Positions 9,871 to 21,152 of a stretch of DNA of 21,687 nucleotides are shown here, piece by piece. The notes beneath the pieces were generated by a model that searched no databases, had not been told where the DNA came from, and saw only the letters and a list, made by a program, of their open reading frames with translations. Position 1 is the stretch's first letter. Each line of letters opens with the position of its first letter. Made by a program: the position numbers and the translations under genes. Source of the DNA: Anaeromyces robustus. Taxonomy: Eukaryota > Neocallimastigomycota > Neocallimastigomycetes > Neocallimastigales > Neocallimastigaceae. The stretch spans positions 2,501 through 24,187 of the forward strand of contig MCFG01000608.1 of assembly GCA_002104895.1 (NCBI GenBank), in the 5' to 3' direction.

Positions 9871-10392
9871 TATTTAATTAATTAATAAATTAATTAATCT
9901 ATGATAGATTTTTATATAATATTTTATTGTGTAAAAGAAAATCTTTACAAATTTTTTTAATTAAATTTTTATTTGAAATAATAACTATATTTTTCCATGA
10001 TTAATTAACAAAACTAATATTAAATATATGACATTAAATTTTTTATAAATAAATTATTAATAAATAAAGTTTATACATTAAAAAAATATATTTCTATTTG
10101 GTATTATAATATTAAATAATTAATAATTTTTCTATTTTTTTTATTTTTTTTTTTTTTATTTATTTTTTTATTTATTTATTTTTATTTTTTTTTTATTTTA
10201 TTGGTTTTCCTTTAATTAAAGAAGTTCTATTATTATTTTATTAAATAATTTAAATATAATATAATATTTAAATTAAGGACTTTAAACAAATCAAAATAAA
10301 AAAAAATAAATATTAATATTATTAATAAATAATTAAGAAAAAAAAATTAATATAATAAATAAAAATAATAAATATTTATTATATTAAAAAAA
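9871..10392. other. AT-rich 5' flank of the ankyrin gene
   Basis: No gene is seen. A T-rich block at 10133-10200 and an A-rich leader directly before the start codon (10381-10392) are the only discrete features; they may belong to the promoter and 5' UTR of the gene starting at 10393. No specific promoter motif can be singled out at this base composition. Confidence 0.4.
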
Positions 10393-11290
10393 ATGGATAA
10401 TGAACAAAAAAAGATAGAAAATTTCTCCAAAACTATTAAATCACTTGAAAACTGGATATATAATGAATTTCCATATCCAGAAGATAATAATTGGATGATA
10501 GAACCATTTGAATCACCTGATTCAAGTTGGTGTAGAGTTACATTAACAAAAGAAGAAAGAGAAGAAAAAGAAAATGAAAAAGAAGACAAAGAAAATGAAA
10601 AAGAAGAAAATGAAAAAGAAAAAAAAGAAAAAGAAAAAGAAAATGAAGAAAATGAAAATGAAAAAGAAGAAAAAGAAAAAGAAAATGAAAAAGAAGAAAA
10701 CAAAAATGAAAATGAAGAAAATGAAAAAGAAAAAGAAGAAAATGAAAAAGAAAAAGAAGAAAATGAAAAAGAAAAAGAAGAAAAAGAAAATGAAAAAGAA
10801 GAAAATGAAAATGAAAAAGAAGAAAATGAAAATGAAAAAGAAGAAAATGAAAATGAAAAAGAAGAAAATGAAAATGAAAAAGAAGAAAATGAAAATGAAA
10901 AAGAAGAAAATGAAAATGAAAAAGAAGAAAATGAAAATGAAAAAGAAGAAAAAGAAGAAAAAGAAGAGGAAGAAAGAGAAGAAGAAATAATAAAATCTAC
11001 CCCGTTAGAAGAAATACCAAAAAGATTTTCACTTTTCGGGGATAATCTTAAAAAGTATAAAAGAATAAAAGAAGAAGAAGAAGAAGAAGAAATAATAAAA
11101 TCTACCCCGTTAGAAGAAATACCAAAAAGGTATTCACTTTTCGGGGATAATCTTAAAAAGTATAAAGGAATTAAAGAAAAAGAAGAAAAAGAAATAATAA
11201 AATCTACCCCGTTAGAAGAAATACCAGAAAGGTATTCACTTTTCGGGGATAATCTTAAAAAGTATAAAGGAATTAAAGAAAAAGAAGAAA

Positions 11291-11321
<31 letters not shown>

Positions 11322-11961
11322 AGAAGGTGATGATGATGATGAAATATTTTCTACTTCCACAGATGTAGAAAATGAAGAAGAAAAAGATAATAATATAAAA
11401 AATTTGGTTTTATTAAATATAATAGAGAGATCTCTTCCCTTATATTTTTTACACAATAGAATAGATTTAATTATACAATCTATTTATTTAGGAATAGATA
11501 TAAATAAAGAAGATATTAATGGTGAAACACTAATTTTCCATATATGTAAAATATGTAAAATTAGAAAAGAAGATTTCAAAATAAAATTAAAAGTAATCAA
11601 ATATTTAATTGATAAGGGGAGTAATATTAATAAAACAAATATTCAGGGAGAAACACCTTTATTTATAGCTGTAAAAAATAATAATTTTAAATTATTGAAA
11701 TTGCTAGTAAATAATGGTGCAGATATAAATATTAAGAATAAAAAAGTGGAAACTGTAATTGATCTTGCAAGAAAACAAAATAGCAAGTTAATTACAAATT
11801 ATTTAGAGAAAAAAAATAATTTGAAAAATCAGTTTCCATTTAAAGATCAAAATGTTTCTTTTACCAAACCAGATGTCCGTAAAAGAAAACATTCAACGAA
11901 TTTTGAAAGAGACAACATTTTGGATTCAATTCCTAGGAAGAGAATCAATAAAAATTCTTAA
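10393..11961 (+). CDS. Acidic repeat and ankyrin-repeat protein, 522 aa
   Basis: An uninterrupted 522-residue frame begins at an ATG after an A-run (good context for AT-rich fungi) and ends TAA. Residues 1-52 are a non-repetitive head rich in Trp (NWIYNEF, NNWMIEPFE, SSWCRV). Residues 53-197 are almost only E, K and N, probably charged helix or disordered, with seven ENENEKE heptads at 137-185. Residues 198-297 hold three near-identical 34-35-residue repeats with core STPLEEIP and SLFGDNLKKYK. Residues about 298-335 are acidic (E-run, then GDDDDE). Residues about 373-475 form ankyrin repeats: NGETLIFHI with an inserted CKIRKEDF, the canonical GETPLFIAV...LLVNNGADIN, and a weak third. The C-terminus has two basic clusters (RKRKH 496-500; PRKR 514-517), a possible bipartite nuclear signal. 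No signal peptide or membrane segment is seen. Ankyrin repeats mediate protein binding; the partner and function are unknown. Ankyrin assignment is firm, the nuclear role is inference. Confidence 0.9.
10801..10947 (+). repeat. 21-bp coding minisatellite, seven copies
   Basis: Seven back-to-back 21-bp units, each encoding ENENEKE, are almost perfect at the DNA level inside the ankyrin-protein gene. They lie within a longer E/K/N-coding tract starting near 10550. The purity implies recent slippage or unequal exchange, so copy number probably varies between strains. Confidence 0.9.
10984..11280 (+). repeat. Three tandem coding repeats of about 102-105 bp
   Basis: Units start at 10984, 11089 and 11191 and are nearly identical in DNA, including the rare G/C clusters CTACCCCG and TTTTCGGGG. 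Each encodes EIIKSTPLEEIP-x-R-[FY]-SLFGDNLKKYK followed by a variable E/K spacer. Differences are few: F or Y before SLF, K or E before R, and spacer length. Confidence 0.95.
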
Positions 11962-12397
11962 TTTTTATTTTTTTTAATATTATAAATGTAGTAATTTTAA
12001 AATTTAAAATAATTATAATAAAAATTTAATATTTTTTTTTTAAATGTATGTATAAATATAAATATAAATAAAAAATACAATTAATGGATAATAATATACT
12101 AAAAAGTCTTTTAACTAGACAATTTTACCTTTCTTATATACTTTTTTATATTGAAATTTTATTAAGAATTTATCTATTAATAATTTTTCTTATACAATTT
12201 AAAAGACTCAACCGAATTATTGATATAACGTACATTATTATAAAAAAATTTGAAATATTTAATATTTTAAATTTTCAATTTTGTACATATATATATATAT
12301 ATGTACAAATATATATTATCATTAAATAAATAACCTTTTATTATGAAAATATTTCTATTATCTAAAATTAAATAAAATATTTTATTTATTTATATAT

Positions 12398-12428
<31 letters not shown>

Positions 12429-12610
12429 TATAATATTTATTTATTTATATGTTTATTTATATAATATTTATTTATTTTAATTTTTTTTTTTTTAGACTAA
12501 AGGAAGAGAATACACTTCCATGTTTTTTATTTATTATAAAATAGTTATTAATACATTTAGATTAAGTACATTAATAAAATAGATAAAAAGAAAAATTTCT
12601 ATCTAAAAAA
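11962..12610. other. 3' flank and AT-rich spacer, no gene supported
   Basis: A/T-rich sequence follows the ankyrin gene. (TTTA)n runs occupy 12370-12425 and a related TATAATATTTATTTATTTAT motif recurs to 12475. An alternating TA stretch flanked by TGTACA lies at about 12283-12306. An open frame at 12084-12329 has no recognisable features and is treated as chance. Confidence 0.6.
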
Positions 12611-12613
12611 AAT

Positions 12614-14115
12614 CTACAACATAAATTTAATATAAAGAAAAATATAATAAATTTCTGAAATAATTATAATTTCAGTGTAGGGTACTGTTCGGATTTCACT
12701 CCTCTCTAAATGGTAAAATAATATAAAGCAAAGAAGTAACATCTGAATTAAAGATAGTGTGGTGTCCACTAAACTCTCCCTTGGGCAATCTTCATCATTT
12801 CTAGTAAAAGAAGATGACTCCGAAGGCCCTGTGGTAGAAATAACATCGCGATTCGAGATATTATTATTATGTCTTATCGATTCGACGTCGACGCTCTTGG
12901 TAATAATGGGTGTTGATTTATACCGATCAAATAACAACTCCAAAAAGCTGCATATGACTGGTACTGTTTTTGTTAGATATTCAGCCAACCCCACAAAGTA
13001 TGGAACAGGAAACTCTTTTGAACTTTTATAAAGATGTTCAATTAAATGCTTCCGTTCCCCTTTATCGAAATGCAGCTCTTCTAGAGCTGAAGTTCCACCA
13101 AGAAGGAATAGATATATTTTATGGTTGATATATTTTTTTCATACTCTAAGATTGAGGTGTAATTGTTATATAAAGAGTGTCTCTTTATTTTGTCTGCAAA
13201 TGTGATGAAGAGGTCATTGATGAAATCTAGTGAATTCCATCTAATAAGAGAAAAGAAAGGGCAGTCAAAGATCCAATGTTCAAAGGATTGCTCTCCTTGT
13301 TGACAGCAGGGGCAATAAGAAGGGCATTCTTTTGAAACCTTTCCACTCTTATAGGCTATTTTCGAGTTATATACATATCCACAGCGTAAACGTATTATCC
13401 ATTTGATACCTAGATTAATATGAGGGTATTCATAACCCAACATAATAATATGTTTAGAATCACAAAATTTATATTTATCATAGTTTTTACCTTTAATTCC
13501 TTGTTTTTTAGCAAGATCATTCCAGTACCAATTTTTAATTTCTCTGTATTCACTAATTGACACATTTAGGAGTCTTTCCACTAATGAACTAGATTTAACC
13601 GCTCAAGAAGAGAATCTATTAATTCTTTCATAATGTAAAACAAGATCTTTAATAATACAATGTGAAATTTTCCATTTTTTGAAGCACTTAACTTGTCTAG
13701 CAGCGTAAACTCCTGCGATATGAGGTATCTGAAGGTTTCGAGAGAGAGCATAAGTACTCATATAGCTATACCTTTTATCCAAGGAGACTTTAGGAATTAC
13801 ATACATATTAAGATAGAAGGTAGGTTTTAAATAATCAGGAGGTTCTGTAAAAGACATAGGTTTGATTACCATAGTAACACATTTTTGAATACCAAAAGAC
13901 ATTTCATTTAGATCAGCCCATTTTAAAACTCTTTTTAAAATTTTTTGTAATCTTTTTTCAGAAGGTGCTTAAAGGACGATGTCATCAGCAAAAAATCCAC
14001 CACAGCAGTGTTTATCACCAATTTTAACACCGAGATTTTCACAATTATTTAAAATATCATTAATAAAAAGATTAAAAAGAATGGGTGAAAGAGGACAGCC
14101 TTGTCGAACACCTCT
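12614..14115 (-). pseudogene. 5'-truncated LINE-type retrotransposon (RT, zinc motif, C-terminal module)
   Basis: Reading from 14115 downwards, the frame enters abruptly in RT motif B (RGVRQGCPLSPILFN) and passes CCG-x-FFADD (FADD at 13981-13992, catalytic Asp pair intact). It then meets TAA at 13969-13971, continues in the same frame through a thumb-like MSFGIQKC region, and meets TGA at 13603-13605. It continues in the same frame to 13081 with the Cys/His cluster CPCCQQGEQSFEHW...C (about 13260-13330) typical of the zinc region after LINE RTs. Near 13081-13099 the coding frame shifts by one base into LGGTSALEELHFDKG and runs on to a stop at 12614. That tail has a hydrophobic segment (VPVICSFLELLF) and a VDVESIRH motif. 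Endonuclease and upstream RT are missing, as expected from 5' truncation during target-primed reverse transcription. Two stops and a frameshift make it inactive as assembled. Confidence 0.88.
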
Positions 14116-14310
14116 ATTTATATTATTAATCTTTATTTATATTATTAATTTAAAAGAACATATATGTGACATATATATTACATTAAAGAAAGAAATATAT
14201 AATACATAAAATGTAAATTAAATACAAGTAATAAAAGATACAAAAAATAAATAAAATTTATTACAGATATTAATCAAATTAAAATATTAAATAAAAAAAA
14301 AGGAAAGAAG

Positions 14311-14583
14311 TTAAACTTCTAACTTCTCCCATTCAACGAATGAGATGTCATTCGAATCCGTATCGGAATAAATTCCATGCCTTATCTTTTCGACGTCGAC
14401 GCCCTTGAAGCCGCCCGGAGTGTTCTTATTGTTATTATACCAATTGAGAAGAATCAGAAAGGATATACTCACAATTGGCATAACAACAGTAAGAAAGTAC
14501 GACAGACCCACAATATACGGAACAGGAGACTCAGATGAACCTTTGAAAAGTTGTCCATGCCATTGTCTCCAGAGGACTAAAAA
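14311..14583 (-). pseudogene. Second copy of the LINE C-terminal module
   Basis: The minus-strand frame from 14580 to the stop at 14311 matches the tail of the element at 12614-13099. Compare SPVPYIVGLSYFL with FPVPYFVGLAEYL, a following hydrophobic segment (MPIVSISFLILL), and VDVEKIRH with VDVESIRH. It ends with an acidic tail (SDTDSNDISFVEWEKLEV). The DNA block around VDVE (TTCGACGTCGACGC) is nearly identical in both copies. No RT precedes it: upstream is A/T DNA, so this is a shorter 5'-truncated copy of the same family, or a fragment of a host gene captured by it. The spacer 14116-14310 is featureless A/T. Confidence 0.7.
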
Positions 14584-14649
14584 ATGATAAAATATTTTTT
14601 AAAAATATTGATCAAATTAAAAAGGTTAAATAAATAAAAAAGAAAGTAG

Positions 14650-14720
14650 TCAAACTTTTAACCTCCAATTCAACGAATGGAATACCATTTGAACCCATGT
14701 CAGAATAAATTTATGTCTAT
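14650..14720 (-). pseudogene. Third, minimal copy of the same C-terminal tail
   Basis: The minus strand reads IYSDMGSNGIPFVELEV, clearly the same as IYSDTDSNDISFVEWEKLEV of the neighbouring copy. Both are followed by a similar A/T-rich 3' region containing TTTAATTTGAT. Upstream it stops at a T-run near 14720. Only about 70 bp of coding-like sequence remain. Confidence 0.65.
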
Positions 14721-14797
14721 TTTTTTTTTTTTACTTTCACACTATTGAACAGATATAAATAACATAAATATATATATATATATTTAATTTTTACAAA

Positions 14798-15110
14798 ATT
14801 AAATATTTATTATTTTTATTATTATTTTTATTATTATTTTTATTATTATTTTTTATTATTTTTTATTATTTTTATTATTTTTATTATTTTTATTAATAGA
14901 TTTTTTCATATTACATATTACTAGTATACTGTTTCAAAATTTTTATTATAATTATCAATTAAAATTACTTGTTTAAAAAATTTTTTTTCCATTTTTTATG
15001 CAAAATGATAATTATAATAAAAATTATGCAAAATGATAATTATAATAAAAATTATAATAAAAATTATGCAAAATGATAATTATAATAAAAATTATAATAA
15101 AAATTTTTTT
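14798..15110. repeat. (ATTATTTTT)n tract and ATGCAAAATGATAATTATAA minisatellite
   Basis: Positions 14798-14895 are ATTATTTTT-type repeats. ATGCAAAATG starts at 14998, 15026 and 15066, within units of 28 bp, the second extended by a 12-bp ATTATAATAAAA insertion. This lies downstream of the 3' end of the LRR gene. Confidence 0.85.
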
Positions 15111-15227
15111 TCTTTAAGTAACTCTTGAAAGAATTTATACAAATAATATTTAATTTTTATAATTTTAAAAAAAAAATTAATGTTGTAAATTGATTTTTAA
15201 TTTATCATTAGCAATAGATATTACACT

Positions 15228-15401
15228 TTATAAATTTTCATAATAACCTGTAAGAATTTCTATACCACTATTTTCAAATTTTGAAGGAATTGATTTAATA
15301 TCTTCATTATTTCTTAAATCTCTATAGAACAAATTAATTATAATATGAAAATTAATTAAAATATAATTATTATTATTATTTATTATTATTATTATTTATT
15401 A

Positions 15402-15437
<36 letters not shown>

Positions 15438-17975
15438 AGTTATTATATTATAAAATAATATTATAAATTAGTTATTATAAGTAATATATATTTATTTAAA
15501 TATTTACATTAAGTTTTTTAAGTTTCATAATTCCAGATGGAATATCTGTAATTTTGTTGTTATATAATATTCTATATATTAATTTGATTATTTAATTTTT
15601 TAAAACAAAATACAAGAATATTATTTAAGGAAATATTAAATTATTATAAAATGTAAATGACGAAAATATTTTAATTAATTTATTAGTTTATCAATATTAT
15701 TAACTAATTATTATTATTCGTTTTTATAAATATATAAATATTTACAATTCTTGAAGATTATAAAATTTCAAAAATCCTGTAATTTTAGATAAGTTATTAT
15801 TACTTAAATCACTGTATATTGTAATGTGTTGAGTTGATTTTTTCATTTTTTATTATAAAAATTAGAATAAATATAATAAAATAAATATAAAAATTAGAAT
15901 AAATATAAAAAATAAATATAAAAATATTTTAAATGGAAAAATAAATTTAAAAAATAAATATAAAAATATTTTAAATGGAAAAATAAATTTAAAAAATTAA
16001 TTATTATAATTATCAATATTTACAGTGATTTAAGATTTTTAAGTATATTTAATGGATATGGCATAGTAGAAAATGAATTTTTACCTAATAATCTATATAT
16101 TAATTTAATTAATTTTTTAAAAGAAAATACAAAAAAAAATATATTTAAGACAATATTAAAATATTAGAAAATTGTAAATGATAATAATATTTTTAAGTGT
16201 ATTTTCTCTTTTTTTAATTTATTAATATTACTAACTAATTATTAGAATTCGTTATATAAATATTTACAATACTTCAAGATTACTTAAATCGTCAAGTCCT
16301 TTAAAATTTTCTAAACCATTATCACTTAAATCTCTGTATATTGCAATGAGTTGAGTTGATTTTTTCATTTTTTATTATAAAAATTAGAATAAATATAATA
16401 ACATGAAAATAAAAATATTTTAAAAGGAAAAATAATTTCTATTAAAAAATTAATTATAACTATAAATATTTACAATGATTTAAGTTGTGTAAGTTTCAAA
16501 AGTTCAGATGGTACTGTAGATAATTTATTTCCACTCAGTATTCTATATATTAATTTAATTAATTTTTTAAAATAATATACATACAAAAACATATTTAAGA
16601 TAATATTAAAATATTAAAAAATTATAAATGAAAATAATATTTTAATTTTATTTTATTCTTTTTTTTAATTTATCAATATTATTAACTAATTATTAATATT
16701 CTATTTATTATAAATATTTACAATACTTCAAGACTTCTAAGTTTCCAAATATCTTCAAGGTTAATTGAAATATTATTACTTAAATTTCTGTAAAATGATG
16801 TTTATTGATTTAATTAGTTCATTTTTATAATAAAATTTAGAATAAATAATAAAATAAAAATAAAAATTATTTTTATTTGAAAAAAATTTTTTATTAAAAA
16901 ATTAATTATTATAATTTATCAATATTTACAATGATCTAAGTTTATTAAGTTGCTCAAGTCCAGAAGGTATTTCAGATAATTTATTTCCACTCAATGATCT
17001 ATATATTAATTTGATTAAACAATTTTTTAAAAGAATATACAATAATATATTTAAAATATTTGAAAATTGTAAATTAAATAATATTTTGAACTTTATTTTT
17101 TTTTGTTAAAATTTATCAATATTAATTAATTATTAATAGTCATATTTATAAGTAATTTACAGTTCTTGAAGTTTACTAAGTTTATTAATTTCAGAAAATT
17201 TAACTAACATATTATTATTTAAATCTCTGTATAATGAAGCATATTGATTTTATTATTTTATTTTTTATAATAAAAATAAGAATAAATAATAAAATAAAAA
17301 TAAAAATATTTTAAATTTAAAAGTAATTTTTATTAAAAAATTAATTATTATAATTATCAATATTTACAATGATTTAAGTTTATTAAGTTGTACAAGTCCT
17401 GACGGTATATCAAATAATCCATTTCCACTCAATGATCTATATATTAATTTGATTAAATAATTTTTTAAAAGAATATACAATAATATATTTAAGACAATAT
17501 TAAAATATTAGAAAATTGTAAATTAAATAATATTTTGAACTTTTTTTTTGTTAAAATTTATCAATATTAATTAATTATTAATAGTAATGTTTATTAATAA
17601 TTTACAATTCTTGAAGATTACTAAGTTTCTCAATATTTGGAAAGTCATCTAATCTATTATTACTTATATCTCTGCATAATGAAGTATATTTATTTGATTA
17701 TTTTATTTTATAAAATAAAATTTAGAATAAATTTAGTAGATTAAAAATAAAAATATTTTAATTTGAAAAAAATAAATTGGTTTAAAAATAATTAATTATT
17801 TTATTTATAAATATTTAATCGTTAATATTCATATCTATATGTACTTACAATTTCAAAAGGTTTGTCAAATTAGTAATCCCGGTTACATCTTTAACATAAC
17901 AATCTTTTATTGTTCTTCATAATGTAATGCATTAAATTTATTTATTTGTATTTCAAATAAAAAATAAATATATTA

Positions 17976-18055
<80 letters not shown>

Positions 18056-18762
18056 ACAATTATTATTTTTTTTTTTGTGATTTTTAAATGTAATGAATAT
18101 ATATTTAAAAATATAAAAATCAAATAAAAATATAACAATATATATCTATACAAAACTAATTAAAAATGACTATTATATTATGATTAACAAAAATTTTCTT
18201 TATTTTTCTTTTATTTACAATTCTTCTAAAGTAATTATTTTACTAATAATAGATGGAATTCCACTAGTATAATCTTGATCATGAATTTCTCTGTAATAAA
18301 TAAAAATTAGTTATATATTAATATATATAATATTCTTTATTTCAATTAATATAAATTCTTTATATATATTTACTTACAAACTATATATATTATTTTCACT
18401 ATTCATTTTACATATAAAATTATTTGATTCACAATTTTTACAAACTTCCTCTTTTAATTTATCACATGTCAAGCATTTATTAATATTATTTTGTTCATAT
18501 GAACTTTTATGATAATTAAATAATATATTATATTATATTATATATTATATATTTGAATATATCAATTATTAAATTATTTATTATATTCTATTTTTAATTT
18601 ATAATTATAAATTTATAATAATAATTTAATTATATAATTACACTGAAACATTTTCATTATCAATTGTATTCGGAATAGACTCCAGACAATTATAAAAAAT
18701 AAAAAAAGTTTTTTTATAATTAGTAATAACAAAAATTATTAATATTAATATTATTATTATTA

Positions 18763-18803
<41 letters not shown>

Positions 18804-18820
18804 TATTATTATTATTATTA

Positions 18821-18858
<38 letters not shown>

Positions 18859-21100
18859 TATTATTTATTTTATTTTCATTTATCTTTATTAATAATTAAT
18901 TATTGATTATTGATTTTGAATAATATATTATTCTTTTATATACTAACAATCTTTTAAGATTAATAAGATTTCCAATTGTTTCAGGAATTGAAGAGATTTT
19001 ATCATTTAGTAAATATCTTTATAATATTATCAGTTAATTGACAAAATATTAAAATATAATAATAATATAAAAAAAATGTAATATATTTATTTTATTTAAG
19101 TATATAAGTATATATAATAAAATTAATAGTATAAACATAAAGAAATATGATATTTTTATTATTTATTATAATTTACAATTCTTTTATGGATGTTAACTCA
19201 AAAATAACATCTGGAATACCCGAACTAAAATCTTGATTATTAATTTTTCTATAATATACAATTATAATGAATCATTTTTAATATAAATATTATATTTTTT
19301 TTTTGTCTTTCAAGTATAATAATTTATATAAATATATATAATCTTTAATATTTATCAATTAAACATAATAATAAAACAAATTTACAAGTGATATATTTTG
19401 TCACTACTATTAACTACACATTCAAAGTCATCGCCATTACATGAAGGACATATTTGATTTTTTAATTCATCACACGAATAACAATAACTTTTATTATTGT
19501 TTTCGAAGGATCTATTAAAATAATTCATTTATAGGTATAATTGATATAATTGATATAATTGACATATATATATATAGGAATATATTTTTTAATTAAATTA
19601 ATTATAATTAAATGATGTATTTGATTTAATAAAAATTTTAGTAGTTTTCTTAAAAAATATCTTACACATATGTTTTCCCAACAAGTTTTGATGGTAATTC
19701 ATTTATACAATTATTATCTAAAACTCTTTAATAAAGATTTTTTAAAATAGTTTTTTTACAAAATTTAATTTAATGAATAAATAATGTATCATTAATACAA
19801 TATTTTATGTATTAAAAATAAAAATATATTATATTCAAAAAAATTATATAATAAAACTTTTTACTTACAATTCTTTTAATTTTTTTAAATTTCCAATTTC
19901 ATTAGGAACTATATAATAAAACTTTTTACTTACAATTCTTTTAATTTTTTTAAATTTCCAATTTCATTAGGAACTGACTTTAAATTATTTTTTTTTAATA
20001 ATCTGTAAATTAACACAATAAAAAAATATAAAAAATTTAATGCATAAATAAAAAAATAACAAAGTATTCATATTAATAATTTTAATTAATAATATGAAGT
20101 ATTTCAACTATATATTTATGATTCTATTATCATTTTTAATGTTTTTTTATTAAATATACTAACAAATTTTCAAGATTAGAAAGATTTCCAATTGATGTAG
20201 GAATTGATGTTAATTTACAATTAGTTAAATATCTATTATATATAATATAATATATGTTCGATTTGACGATAACATAATAAATATATATTATATTATTAAT
20301 TAATAAATTTATTAATATTAAATTTATTATAATATTAAATATATTAAATAATAAATTTAAAAATTTAAATAAATATTCATATATGAAAATTATTAAATCT
20401 ATTCTTTTTATTTAATAATTATTTTGTATTATATATATATTTTCTTACAAACTAATAAGTGCTTTAAGATTTCCAATGGATGAAGGAAGAGAACTTATAT
20501 CATTATTACTTAATTTTCTAAATATAAAGTGTATTACATAAAAAAAAATAGTAATAAGTTTAATTACATTTAAATTAAAAAAAAAATTAAAATAATAGAA
20601 AAATAAAATATTAACGAATTATATTATTATTTTTAAAAATTTTAAATTTTATTTCATCAATAACTTACAAATATTTGAGATTATTGAGTTTTCCAATATC
20701 CTTAGGAATAGTTGTTAATTTATTTGTTCTTAGATCTCTATTTATAAATATAAATATATTATTTTTATGGATTATTCAGTAATTTGTTTTTATTTTTATC
20801 ATTATTCAATTTAAAATAATATACTCTAATATATTTTTCTAATGATGAATTATTAATATTAATTATAAATGTTATATTTTATTTTTTAATAAACTTACAA
20901 TCTTTTAAGTTTCTTAAGATTTACGATTTTTTGAGGAATTGATGAAATTTTATCATTAATTAAATATCTTTTTGTATTATTAATTAGAAAATTTAAAAAT
21001 ACAAAAAAAATAATAATAAATTTAATTATATATTATTTAAATAAAATAATTTAAATATATGTATAATTTAAATTATAAACACTTATTTATTTATCATAAC

Positions 21101-21152
<52 letters not shown>

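Noticed and set aside
10347-11456. 369-codon minus-strand Ser/Phe-rich frame opposite the ankyrin gene
   Set aside because: It is the antisense shadow of GAA/AAA/AAT codons. The sense strand has ankyrin repeats and coherent structure.
12084-12329. 81-codon + strand frame beginning MDNNILKSLL, hydrophobic
   Set aside because: It is rich in Ile, Tyr and Leu as expected from random A/T sequence. It has no recognisable domain, and its end runs into an alternating TA tract. The MDN start shared with the ankyrin gene is too short to mean homology.
12759-13031. 90-codon + strand frame (and a similar one at 14405-14587)
   Set aside because: Both are antisense to the LINE C-terminal module. Conservation between copies is explained by the minus strand, which shows shared protein motifs and a hydrophobic segment.
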